In this document: positions 11,391 to 24,200 of the stretch, one piece after another
Layout of the letters: each line of letters starts with the position of its first letter
Numbering within the stretch: position 1 is the stretch's first letter
DNA from: Scylla paramamosain
Taxonomy: Eukaryota; Arthropoda; Malacostraca; Decapoda; Portunidae
Direction of reading: 5' to 3'
Assembly (NCBI RefSeq): GCF_035594125.1
Contig: NC_087192.1
Coordinates: forward strand, 13,582,990-13,646,989
Length of the DNA: 64,000 bases
Translations under genes and position numbers: made by a program
The notes under the pieces: generated by a model
What the model was told of the DNA's origin: nothing
Databases searched by the model: none
The model's input: only the letters and a program-made list of their open reading frames with translations

Positions 11391-12458
11391 AGAGTGTTTT
11401 CGTACCTAACAATGTGAAAAACACTTAAAAAGCACATTTTTGGTAATTTTGTTCTTTTCTCCATATAGAGTGCTCTTCAATGCGTCAAATAGGTCTTGGT
11501 ACCTAAGAAATAAAAAAAAAACACTCATTATAAAAGTTTCTTCTAATGTCTTTTCGTTTCCACATGCAAAGTGTGTTTTGCATACATCTCAGCGTTATGG
11601 TACGTAAGTAGCTGAAAATACCCAAAAGAAAAATTTTTGGTTGTCTTGTTCTTTCATATAGGTAGCTTTCAATGTTTTTTTTTTATAACTTTGGTACCTA
11701 ACACGTTCATCAACACTCAAAAGACATGTTTCTGGAAATGTCGTTTCATCTCCCCATAGATGGTGCTCTGGAGGCATTTTGACGTTTTGGTACATAAAAT
11801 TGTGAAAAACACTCAAAATAAACGTTTTTGGTAATGTTCTGTTTCTCCATATACAGTGGTACTAAATAGTTTTTGCGTTTGGTACCTAAGACGCTCAAAG
11901 ACACTAATAATACATCTTTCTCGTAATGTCCATTATTTTATCCATATTGGGTGATTTCCATGCATTTTGGTGTTTTTGTTACGTAACAATGTGAAAAATG
12001 CTCAAAATATACGTTTTCGGTAATGTTCTGTTTCTTCATATATAATGTTATACATGCGTTTGTGCATTTTGCTACCTAAAAATCTCAAAAACACATTTTA
12101 TTTCTTTTCGTATCGCCATTTAGGATACTTTGCATGTATTTTTTTTTTGTACGTAAGATAAAAAAAAAAAAAACTCAAAATACACGTTTCTGGTAATGTT
12201 ATTCTGTTTCTCCATAAAATGTGCTTTGTATGCATTTTAGCGTTTTGGTACGTAACTAGCTATAAAAGCTCTCAAAAGACACGCTTCTGGTAATGTTTTA
12301 CTTTTCCAAATAGAGAGTTTTCGTTGCTTTTTAGCGTGTTGGTATCTAATATTGTTGTGTTTCTCCAAAGAGAGTATTATTCATGCATTTTCGCATTTTG
12401 GTACCTGAGAAGCTCAAAAACGCTCTTAATATAAGTTTCTCATAATGCCTTTGGTTAC

Positions 12459-12482
12459 TTTTTTTTTTTTGGGGGGGGGGGG
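12459..12482 (+). repeat. poly(T)-poly(G) tract, unit 1
   Basis: T12 followed directly by G12, inside a reduced monomer of the right arm. The equivalent place in the left arm (near 8,500) has only an A run and no C run, so the G run arose in the right arm after the arms separated. Confidence 0.93.
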
Positions 12483-13906
12483 TTAAGAAGCTCAAAACAT
12501 TGAAAATATACTTTTTTTGGTAATGTTATTAAGTTTTTTTTCCAAAAAAATGCGTTTTGGATGCGTTTAAGTGTTTTTGTATGTAAGTAGCTCATCAGCA
12601 CTGAAATGAAAAGTTTTTGTAATCTTTTGTTTTCTCCTATAGGGTGCTTTCCTTGGTTTTTAGCTTCTTGGTACCTAACACGCTCATAAACACTGAAAGG
12701 ACATGTTTCTGGAAATGTTTCCTTTCCCCATATAGTATGCTTTGCATGCATTTTCGCGTTGCGGTACCTAATAACGTGAAAAAAGCCTTAAAACACAAGT
12801 TTTGGTTAATCTTGTTCTGTTTCTCCATATAGAGTATTATTCATACGTTTTAGTGTTCTGGTACCTATGAAGCTCAATACTACTCAAAATATACGTTTCT
12901 TTTAATGTATTCTTTTCCCCTTTTAGGGTTATTTGCATGTATTTTATCGTTTTTGTACGTAACAGGCGCAAAATTTCTCAAAATGCATGTTTTTGGTAAA
13001 TCTGTTGAGTTTCTCCATAAAGTGTGTTTTCCAACCGTTTTAGCAGTTTGGTACGTAAGTAGCTCAAAACAATGTTTTCCCATTTACGGTACTTTCCATG
13101 CTTTTTAAGAGCTTTTTGTGCCCAACACACTCATAAACTCTCAAAAGACATTTTTCTGGAAATGTCGTTTATTTTGCCCATATCGGGTGCTTTGCATGCA
13201 TTTTGGCTTTTTGATACCTAACAAATCTAAATACTTTTGAAATACACGTTTTCTCCATACATAAGGCAAATCGTGCGTTTTATCGTTTCGGTACCTAATA
13301 AGCTAAAAAAAAAAAAAAAAAACTCATAATACTGGTTTCTCTTAATGTCTTCGTTTTCTTATATAGGGTACTTTATATGCATTTTGACGCTTTTGTACAT
13401 AACAAGCTGAAAAATCACTCAAAATGCTCTTTTTTGGTAATGTTTTATGTTTCTGCAGGAAGGGTGTTTTGCATGTTTTATCGTTTTGGTACATTATAAA
13501 TTTAAAAACTTCCAAACACGTGAAAAGTCACTTTGTTGGTTATTTCTTTTTCCCTTCCAACATAGTGCTCTTTTCATACCTCTTATTGTTTTGGTGCCTA
13601 ACACGTAGAAACACTCTCAAAAGATAGGTTTCTTGTAATTTCGTTTTGTGTCGTCTTTTAGAGGTCTTTGCATGTATTTTTGCGCTTTGGTACCTAATAA
13701 TATGAAAACCACTCAAAATATATATTTTCATTCGTGTTGTTTTGTTTCTCCATATAGAGTACTATTAAGGTGCCTTTGTGTTTGGTACCTAAATAGCTGA
13801 AAAGCTCTCATAATACACGTTTCTCGAAATGTCTTCGTTTTCCGGCATAGGGAACTTTGCATACATTTTGGCGTTATTCTACTTACATACCTCAAAAACA
13901 CTGAAA

Positions 13907-13921
13907 ATATATATATATATT
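13907..13921. repeat. short (AT)7 tract, unit 1 right arm
   Basis: Seven AT units at the junction of monomer types a and b. It is the unexpanded allele of the tract that is about 172 bp in unit 2 and 147 bp in unit 3. Confidence 0.9.
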
Positions 13922-14348
13922 TTTTGTATTGTTATTTTGTTTCTCCGTAAAGCGTGTTTTGCGTCTGTTCAAGCGTTCTGATATAGAAGTAGCTCAAAAA
14001 CACTAAAAAAAATACTATTTTTTTTTGTAATTTTGTTTTGTATTCCAGTATAGGAAGGATGCTTTCCATTTTTTATTTTTTTAGAGTTTTGGTGCCTAAC
14101 ACGCTCATAAACACTCAAAATTCACGTTTCTGGAAATTTCGTTTCGTTTCGTTTCTCTTGCATGAATTTCGACGTTTTGGTACATAACATTGTGAAAACA
14201 AACAAAATACACGTTTTTAGTAATGTTGCTCTGTTACTCCATATAGAGTGGTATTCATGCATTTTCGTATTTTTCAACTTAATAAGGTGTAAAGCACTTA
14301 TAATATACGTTTCTCGTAATGTCTTTTTGTTTCCCCATATTGGGAACT

Positions 14349-14386
14349 TTACATGAATTTTTACATGAATTTACATGAATTTTTTT
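14349..14386 (+). repeat. triplicated ACATGAATTT motif, unit 1
   Basis: Three close copies of TTACATGAATTT in one type a monomer of the right arm. The left-arm counterpart near 6,958 has one copy. The same triplication is in unit 2 at 39,163-39,200. Confidence 0.85.
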
Positions 14387-15485
14387 ACGTAATTATCTTA
14401 AAACATTAAAAATACACGTTTTGCTGTTTCTCCATAAAAGGTGTTTTGCATGCGCCTTTGCGTTTTAGCATGTAAGTAGCTCAAAATAATGAAAAGACTT
14501 TTTTGTAATGTTTTGTTTTCCCATGTATGGTTCTTTCCTTGCTTTTTAGCGTTTTGGTACCTAATACGCTTACAAACACTGAAAAGACACGTTTCTAGAA
14601 GTGTCGTATTTTCCCTCATATATAATGCTTTGCATGCATTTTAGCGTTTTTGTTTCTCCATATAGAGTGCTATTCACTCGCTTTAGCGTTTTGGTACCTA
14701 ATAAGTTGAAAACACTCATACTGCACGTTTCTCGTAATGTACTTTCGTATCCATATATAGTGCACTTTGCATGCATTTTGGCACTTTTGTACGTGACAAG
14801 CTTAAGAAATAAAATGAAATACTAGTTTCTGGTAAGGTTATTTGTTTTTTCCATGAAGGAGATTTTGCAAGCATTTCAGCGTTTTTGTACGTAAGTAGCT
14901 GAAAAATACCCCAAAAAATACGTTTTTTGGGGAATGTTGTTTTTTGCTTTTCCAGTATAGGGAAGTTTTCATGCTTTTTACTGTTTTGTGGTTTACAAGT
15001 TCATATACACATATACATGGAAAAAAAAAAGCTACTTTGCCAAAAGTACCAAGAAGGTAAAATGCATGAAAAACACCCTTTATAGGAAAAACAGAATAAT
15101 ATCACACAAAAGAAATTTGAGAGTTTTTGAGCTTGTTAGGAAGAAAAACGCCATAATATATGGAAAGTGTTCTATATGAAGAAAGAAAAGTCATTATGAG
15201 AAACAGTAAATTTGAGCTTCTTAGGTAGCAAAATGTGAAAACGCAAGAATAGCACTCTGTATGGATAAACATAACAACATTACCAAAAACGTGTATTTTG
15301 AGTGTTTTTCTCATATTGTTAGGAGCCAAAACGCCAAAATGTATGGAAGCCAACTAACTAACAAACGAAACTAAATTTAATGAAACGTGTCTTTTGAATG
15401 TTATGAATCTGCTATGTACCAGAATGCTAAAAAAGCATAGAAAGATCACCATATGGGAATAGAAAACATTATTAAAAACATGTCT

Positions 15486-16258
15486 TCAATCTTTTTGAGC
15501 TTCTTAAGTACCAAAACGCTAATACGTTTGCAAAACACTTTTTATGGAGAAACATAATAAAATTGCCAAAAATAAGTATTTTATGTGTTTATGAGCTTGT
15601 TACATAAAAAACGCAAAAATGCATGCAAAGTAACCTTTATGAGGAAGTGAAACGATTTTTCCAGAAACGTGTCTTTGGAGTGTTTAGACACTAAATCGAT
15701 ATAAAGCTTGGAAATCACTTGATTTGAACAACAAAACAACACTAAGGAAAACGTGTCTTTTAAGTGTTTTGAGCTTATTACATACCAAAAACCTAAGCTG
15801 CATGCAAAAAAAAAAAAAAAAAAATCGTCATCGAGAAACATAATAATATTACCAAAAACTTGTAATTGGAGTGTATTTCTCATTGTTAAGTACACATGCA
15901 AAGCATGCGAAAGGAGACTAGTTTTCTAGAAAGGTGTCTTTTGAGTGTTTATCAGTGTTCTAGCTCCAAAACGATGAAAAGCATGGAAATCACACTGCAA
16001 TGGAAAACAAAACATCAACAAAAATGTCTCTTTTCAGTATTTTTGAGCAACTTAGGTACCAGAACGCTAAAACGCATGCAAAACACCCTTGATGGAGAAA
16101 CAGAATAACATTACCAAGAAACAATTTTTTTGTTGTTTTTGAGGCTGTTACGTGAAAAACGTCAAAATACATTCCAAGTACCCTATTTGGTTAAATGGAA
16201 AAAAAAATATTACGAGAAACGTTTTTTTTTTACTTCTTAGGTAACAAACCGCTAAAAG
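15486..16258 (-). repeat. reversed family B tail, unit 1
   Basis: The reversed polarity of the right-arm end continues beyond the point where the arm match stops. Read in reverse complement the monomers still run e-a-b-c-d with some loss. A long A run near 15,808 interrupts one monomer. It ends at the switch GGCATCCATTTTCG near 16,260. Confidence 0.75.
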
Positions 16259-17409
16259 GCATCCATTTTCGCGTTTTTTGTAAGTAAAAAGCTCAAAAAC
16301 ATTCAAAATATAATTTTTGGTAATCTTATTCTATTTCTACATATTGGTTGGTTTGCATCCGTTTTAGCGTTTTTCTACGTAAAACACGGAAAAGACGTGT
16401 TTTCAGTAATTTGGTTTTGGATTCTCATATAGAATGACTTCCTTATTATTTATTGTTTTGGTGAATAAAATGCTGAACAACACCCAAAACACAGGTTTCT
16501 AGTAAAGTCGTTTAATTTCCTCATATAGTTGGCTTTGCATGCACTTTAAGGTTTGGTACAAAACAGTCCGGAAAAAAAGCTAAAATTAACTTTTTTGATA
16601 ATGTTCTTTTTTCACATAATTTCACTGAATTTTGCCAGAATTTTGGCATCTCGGTACCTATGAAGAATACCCCCCCAAAAAAAAAAATCCTATTTTTTTT
16701 TTTTCTTTATAAAGATGTTTTAGCTTTTTGGTACTTATGGAACTTAAAAAACACTCATAATACACGTTTCTCGTAATGTCCATTCGTTTCCCAGACATAG
16801 GGTTCTTTGCATGTATTTAAGCGTTTTTAGAGATAACATGATCAAAAATATTCAAAACACATGTTTTTGGTAATGTTAATCTGTTTCTTTATAAAGGGTG
16901 TTTTGCATGCGTTTCAGCGATTTGGTATATAAGGAGCTCAAAAACACTTAAAGGCAAGTTCTTGGTAAAAGTTGGTTTTATTCCCATGTAATATGATTGC
17001 CCTCCTTTTTAGTGCTTTATTGCTTAACACGCTCAAAAACACTCAAAAGACACTTTTCTCGTAATGTCATTTCTTTCCCACATAAAGATAGTTTCGCATG
17101 CAATTTGGGGTTCTGGTAACTAAGAATGTGAAAAACACTCAAAAACACTCATTTGGTAAGGTTGTTCTGTTTCTGAATTCAGAGTGTTATTCATGAGTTT
17201 CAGCATTTTGGTATCTAAGAAACTAAGAAACATACACGAGTTTTTGCGTTTTTTGCCTTGTGGTTCTTGTGAAACTATAAAATACTCATTATACATTTTT
17301 CTCGTAATCTCCTTTTGTTTCCAAATAAAGAGTGGATTGCATGCATTTTCGCGTTTTTTGTAGGTAAGAAGCTCAAAAAGACTCAAAATATACCTTTTTG
17401 GTAATGTTA

Positions 17410-17412
<3 letters not shown>

Positions 17413-17505
<93 letters not shown>
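17413..17505. repeat. (AT)n tract in family A array, unit 1
   Basis: About 46 AT units. They lie just after the start of a b2 monomer (GTAATGTTATTC) and are followed by a second a2 monomer start (TGTCCTTTTGTTTCCC), so the tract sits exactly at the junction of a partial tandem duplication of a2. Confidence 0.95.
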
Positions 17506-17507
<2 letters not shown>

Positions 17508-20500
17508 CCTTTTGTTTCCCAATATAGACAGATTTGCATCCATTTTCGCTCAAAAACACAAAAAATACATTTTTGGTAATATTATTCTATTTCATGATAT
17601 TGGTTGATTTGCATTCTTTTTAGCGTTTTTCTACGTAAAACACTGAAAAGAAGCGTTTTCAGTAATTTTGTTTTGGATTCCCATACAGAGTGATTTCCAT
17701 ATTATTTATTGTTTTGGTGCCTAATATACTGAAAAAAAGGCAAAAGACAGGTTTCAGGTAAAGTCGTTTAATTTCCCAATATAGGTGGCTCTACATGCAC
17801 TTTAGGGTTTGGTACGTAACGGTCTGAAAAAAAGTTAAAATTAACTTTTTTGATATTCTTTTTTCACATAATTTCCCTGAATTTTGCCAGAATTTTGGCA
17901 TCTCGATACCTATGAAGATTAATAACAAAAAAAAAAATGCTATTTTTTCATTTATTTATTTTTTCTCTATATAGAGTGTTATTTGTGGGTTTAAGCTTTT
18001 TGGTACGTAAGAAACGTAAAAACACTCATAATACTCGTGTCTCGTAATGTCCTTTTGTTTCCTAAAGATAAGATTCTGTACATGTATTTAAGCGTTTTTA
18101 TAGGTAACATGATCAAAAACACTCAAAATATACCTTTTTGGTAATTTTATTCTATTTCTTCATATTGGTTGGTTTCCATCCGTTTTAGCGTTTTTCTACG
18201 TAAAACACAGAAAAGACACGTTTTCAGTAATTTTGTTTTGGATTCCCATATAGAGTGACTTCCATGTTATTTATCGTTTTGATGCCTAACATGCTGAAAA
18301 ACACTCAAAAGACAGGTTTCTTGTAAAGTCGTTTAATTTCCCCATATAGGTGGCTTTGCATACACTTTAGGGTTTGGTACATAACAGTCCAAAAAAAAGC
18401 TAAAATTAACCTCTTTCGTAATATTCTTTTTTCACGTAATTTTCCTGAATTTTGCCAGAATCTTGGCATCTCAGTGCCTATGAAGATCAATAAAAAAAAA
18501 ATGCTATTTTTTCATTTTTTTTTATTTTCTTTTTCTCTATAAAGAGTGTTATTTGTGGGTTTTAGCTTTTTGGTACTTAAGGAACTTATAAACACTCATA
18601 ATACACATTCCCCGTAATGTCCTTTCATTCCCAAACATAGGGTTCTTTGCATGTATTTAAGCATTTTTATTGGTAACAAGCTCAAAAACACTCAAAATAC
18701 ATGTTTTTGATAATGTTATTCTGTTTTTCCATAAAGGGTGTTTTGCATGGGTTTTAGCGTTTTGGTATGTAACGAGCTCAAAAAAAATTAAAGGCAAGTT
18801 CTTGGTGAAAGTTGGTTATATTCCCATGTAATGTAATTGCCCTGCTTTTTAGTGCTTAATTCCCTAACACGCTGAAAAAACACTAAAAAGGCACTTTTCT
18901 AGTAATTTCATTTTTTTTTCCACAGTTTCGCATGTAATTTCGGGTTGGACCACTAAGAATGTGAAAAAAACACTCAAAATACACTCATTTCCTAAAATTG
19001 TTCTGTTTCTCAATTAAGAGTATTATTCATGAGTTTCACCATTTTGGTGTCTAAGAAACTACTCCATATATACAAGTTTTGCGTTTTTTGCCTTATGGTT
19101 CTTGAAAACTATTAATACATTCATTGTACAATTTTCTTGTAATATCCTTTTTTTTCCCAATATAGACTCCTTTGCAATCATTTTTGCGTTTTTTGTAAGT
19201 AACAAGCTCAAAAAGACTCAACTTTTTTGTAATGTTATTCTATTTCTTCATATTGGTTGCTTTGCATCCGTTTTAGCGTTCTACGCTAAAACTGAAAAGA
19301 CACGTTTTCAGTAATACTGTTGAAATTGCTGAAAACACCCAAAGACACGTTTCTTGTAAAGTCGTGTAACTTACCCATATAGGTGGGTTTGCATGCACTT
19401 CGTACATACTCGTAACTCCGGAAAAAGCTAAAATTATTTTTTTTGTTTTTTTTTCACATAATTTCCCAAAAATTTCTTAGAATTTTGGCATCTCGTTACC
19501 TATGAAGATGAATAACAAAAAAAAATCTATTTTTTAAATTATTTTTTTTCTCTATAAAGAGTGTTATTTGTGGGTTTTAGATTTTTGGTACTTAAAGAAC
19601 TTAAAAATACTCATAATACACGATTTTCGTAATGTCCTTTCGCTTCACAAACATAGGGTTCTTTGCATGTATTTAAGCGATTTTATAGGTAACATGATCA
19701 AAAACAATCAAAATACATGTTTTTAGTAATGTTATTCTGTTTCTCCATAAAGGTTGTTTTGCATGCGTTTAGCGTTTTGGTATGTAAGGAGTTAAAAAAC
19801 ACTTAGAGGCAAGTTCTTCGTAAAATTTGGTTTTATTCCCATGTCATGTGATTTCCCTGCTTTTTAGTGTTTTTTTTTTTTGCATATAACGCTCATAAAC
19901 ACTCAAAAGACACTTTTCTGGTAATGTCATTTTTTTCCCACATAAAGGTAGTTTCGCATGTAATTTGGGATTTTCGTAACTAAGAATGTGAAAAACACTC
20001 AAAATACACACATTTGGTAAGGTAGTTCTTTTTTTCAATTAAAAGTGTTATTCATGAGTTTTAGCGTTTTGGTATGTAAGAAACTTCTCTATATACACGA
20101 GTTTTTGCGATTTTTTGCCTTCTGGTTCTTGTGAAACTATAAAACACTCATTATACACGTTTCTCGTAATGTCCTTTTCCTTCCCAATATAGAGGGCTTT
20201 CCATCCTTTTGCGCGTTTTTTGTAGGTAAAAAGCTAAAAAACACTTTTTGGTAATGTTATTCTATTTCTTCATATTTGTTGGATTGCATCCGTTTTAGCG
20301 TTTTTCTACTTAAAACACAGAAAAGACACGTTTTCAGTAATTTTGTTTTGGATTCATATATTGACTGACTTCCATATTATTTATCGTTTTGGTGCCTAAC
20401 ATGCTGGAAAACACTGAAAAGACAGCTTTCTGGTAAACTGGTTTAACTTCCTTATATAGGTGGCATGCACTTTAGAGTTTGGTACATAAAAATCCGAAAA

Positions 20501-21190
20501 AGAGCTATAATTAACTTTTTTGATAATGTTCTTTTTCCACATAAATTCCCTGAATTTTGGCAGAATTTTGGCGTCTTGGTACCTATGAAAATCAATATAA
20601 GAAAAAAAGCTATTTTTATTTATTTTTTTTTTCTCTATACAGAGTGTTATTTATGGGTTTTAACGTTTTGGTACTTAAGGAACTTAAAAACGGTCCTAAT
20701 ACACGTTTCTCGTAAGGTCCTTTCGTTTCCCAAACATAGGGTTCTTTGCATGTATTTAAGCGTTTTTTGTAGGTAACATGATCAAAAACACTTAAAACAC
20801 ATGTTTTTAGTAATGTTATTCTAAATCTCCATAAATGATTTTTTGAATGCGTTTTAGCATTTTGGTTTGTAAGGAGGTCAAAAACACTTCAAGGCAAGTT
20901 CTTGGTAAAAAGTTGGTTTTATTCCCATGTAATGTCATTGCCCTGTTTTTTTGTGATTTATTGTCTAACACGCTCAAAACACTCAAAAGACACTTCTGGT
21001 AATGTCATTTTTTTTCCAACATAGTTTCGCGATCTATTTGGGGTTTTGCTAACTATGAATGTGAAAAACACTCAAAATACACGCATTTGGTAAGATTGTT
21101 CTGTTTCTCAGTTAATATTGTTATTCAAGAGTTTCAGCATTTTATTATCTAAGAAACTTCTTTATGTACACTAGTTTTTGCGTTTTTTGA

Positions 21191-21214
21191 CTTGTGGTTC
21201 TGGTGAACCACAAG
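21191..21214. repeat. perfect 10-bp hairpin, unit 1
   Basis: CTTGTGGTTC, four-base loop TGGT, then GAACCACAAG. Other e1' monomers have the first half only, followed by CTATAAAACACTC. The second half and the following ~20 bases are extra here. Confidence 0.92.
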
Positions 21215-24200
21215 TTCTTTTTCTCAAAAATAATTAGACACTCATTATACACGTTTTTCGTAATGTCCTTTTGTTTCCCAATAGGGAGTGCTTTGCATCC
21301 ATTTTTGCGTTTTTTGTAGGTAACAAGCTCAAAAACACTCAAAATGTAATGTTATTTTATTTCTTCTTATTGGTTGGTTTGCATCCGCTTTAGCGTTTTT
21401 CTACGTAAAACACCGAAAAGACACGTTTTCAGTAATTTTCTTTTAGATTCCCATATAGAGTGACTTGCATGTTATTTACGGTTATGGTGCCTAAGAAGCT
21501 GAAAAATACTCATAAGACAGTTTTCTGGCAAAGACGTTTAATTTCCCCATATAGGTGGCTTTGCATGCATTTTAGGGTTTCGTACATAACAGTAAGAAAA
21601 AAAAAACCTAAATTAAATTTTTTTGATAATTAACTCATAATTTCCTGAAATTTGCCCAAATTTTGGCATCTAGATACCTGTGAAGATGAAAAAGAAAGAA
21701 AAAAATATCGTATTTTTTTTTATTTATTTATTTTTTCTCAATAAAGAGTGTTATTTGTGGCTTTTAGCTTTTTGGTAAATAATGATCATAAAACACTCGT
21801 AATACACGTTTCTCGCAATGTCCTTTCATTTCTCAAAAATAGGGTTCTTTACATGTATTTAAGTGTTTTTATTGGTAACATGATCAAAAACACTCAAAAT
21901 ATATGTTTTTGGTAATGCTATTCTCTTTCTCCATAAAGTGTGTTTTGCATGCGTTTTAGCGTTTTGGTATCTAAGGAGCTCAAAACACTTAAAGGCAAGT
22001 TCTTGGTAAAAGTTGATTTTATTGCCATGTAAAGTGATTCCCCTGCTTTTTAGTGCTTTATTGCCTATCACGCTCAAAAACACTCAAAAGACACTTTTCT
22101 GGTAATGTCATATTTTTACCACATAAAGCTGGTTTCGCATGCAATTTGGGATTTTGGTAACTAAGAATGTGAAAAGCAGTCAAAATACACGCATTTAGTA
22201 AAGTTGTTCTGTTTCTCAATTAAGAGTGTTATTCATGAGTTTCAGCATTTTGGTATATAGGAAACTTCTCCATATACACGAGTTTTTGCGTTTTTTGCCT
22301 TGTGGTTCTTTTAAATTATAAAACATTCATTATACACTTTTCTCGCAATGTCCTTTGTTTCCCAATATAGAGTGCTTCGTATCAATTTTCGCGTTTTTTT
22401 GTAGGTAACAAGCTCAAAAACACTCAAAATATTCCTTTTTGGGAATGTTTTTCTACTTCTTGATATTGATTGGTTTGCAGCCGTTTTAGCGTTTTTCTAC
22501 GTAAAACAATGAGAAAACACGTTTTCAGTAATTTTGTTTTGGTTTGCCATATAGAGTGAGTTCCTTATTATTTATCGTTTTGGTGCCTAACATGCTGAAA
22601 AACACTCAAAACACAGAATTCTGGTAAGGTCGTTTAATTTCCTCATATAGGAGGCTTTGCATGCACTTTAGTGTTTGATACATAACAGTCCGAAAAAAAG
22701 CTAATATCAACTTTTTTTGATAATATTCTCTTATCATATAATTGCCCTAATTTTTCCCAGAATTTTGGCAAAAAAAAAAAAAAATCCTTTTGTTTATTTA
22801 TTTTTTTATTTTTTTTTATTTTTTTCTACATAACGAGTGTTATTTGTGGGTTTTAGCTTTTTAGTAGTCAAGGAACTTAAAAACACTCATAATTCACGTT
22901 TCTCGTAATGTCCTTGTTTCCCAAACATAAGGTTCTTTGCATGTATTTAAGCGTTTTTATAGATAACATTATCAAAAACACTCAAAATACATGTTTTTGG
23001 TAATGTTATTCTGTTTCTCCATAAAGTTTGTTTTCCATGCGTTTTAGCGGTTTTGAGTTTTTTTTCCTTCTGGTTCTTGTCAAACTATAAAACACTCATA
23101 CACGTTTCTCGTAATGTCCTTTTCTTTGCCAATATAAAGTGCTTTCCATCCATTTTTTCATTTTTTCTAGGTAACAAGCTCAAAAACAAATCAAAACATA
23201 TCTTTTTGGTAATGTTATTCTATTTCTTCATATTGGTTGGTTTACATCCGTTTTAGCGTTTTTCTACGTAAATCACTGAAAAGACACGTTTTCAGTAATA
23301 TTGTTGATATTGCTGAAAAACACTCAAAAGACAGGTTTCTGGTAAAGTCGTGTAATTTCCCCATATAGGTGGATTTGCATACACTTCAGGGTTTGTACAT
23401 TACTCCGGAAAAAAGCTAAAATTATTATTTTTTTTGTTTATTTTTTACAAAATTTCCATGAATTTTGCCAGTATTTTGGCATCTCGGTAACTTGAAGATG
23501 AAGAACAAAAAAAAAAAAAAAATCTCTATAAAGAGTGTTATTTGTGGGTTTTAGCTTTTTGGTACTTAAGTAACTTAAAAACACTCATAATACACGATTT
23601 TCGTAATGTCCTTTTGTTATACAAACATAGGGTCCTTTACATCTATTTAAGCGTTTTTATAGGTTACATGATCAAAAACACTCAAAATACATGTTTTTGG
23701 TAATGTTATTCTGTTTCTCCATAAAGGGTGTTTTCCATACGTTTTAGAGATTTGGTATGTAAGGAGTTAAAAAACACTTAAAGGCAAGTTCTTCGTAAAA
23801 GTTGGTTTTATTCCCCTGTAATGTGATTGTTCTGCTTTTTAGGGCATTGTTGCATATCACGCTCAAAAACACTAAAAAGACACTTTTTTGGAAATGTCTT
23901 TTTTTTTCCCCACATGAAGGTAGTTTCGCATGTAATTTGGCATTTTCGTAACTAAGAATGCCAAGAAAAACACTCAAAATACACAATATGGTAAGGTAGT
24001 TCTGTTTATTGATTAAAAGTGTTATTCATGCATTTCATCATTTCGGTTTGTAAGAAATTTCTCTATATACACGAGTTTCTGCGTTTATTGCCTTGTTGTT
24101 GTTTTAAAACTATAAAACACTCATTACACACGTTTCTCGTAAAGTCCTTTTGTCTCCTAATATAGAGTGCTTTACATCCATTTTTGCATTTTTTGTAGGT

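Larger units (their letters stand above)
11391..15485 (+). repeat. right arm of the large inverted repeat, unit 1 (family B)
   Basis: Polarity flips to forward at the shared TATAGAG near 11,390. From 12,671 on, the monomers can be typed one by one as c-d-e-a-b repeatedly, with spacings of about 93-97 bp, apart from one 68-bp monomer near 13,119. Polarity flips back at 15,001-15,020, mirroring the flip at 6,335 in the left arm. The first ~185 bp (11,391-11,575) have no counterpart in the left arm. Confidence 0.88.

Noticed and set aside
5835..15485. A giant transposon with long terminal inverted repeats
   Set aside because: Both arms and centre are entirely satellite monomers in recognisable pentamer order, with no transposase and no target-site duplication.
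15800..15830. Long A run near 15,808 as an insertion scar
   Set aside because: It replaces rather than interrupts monomer bases and has no duplicated flanks; slippage in an A-rich monomer is a simpler reading.
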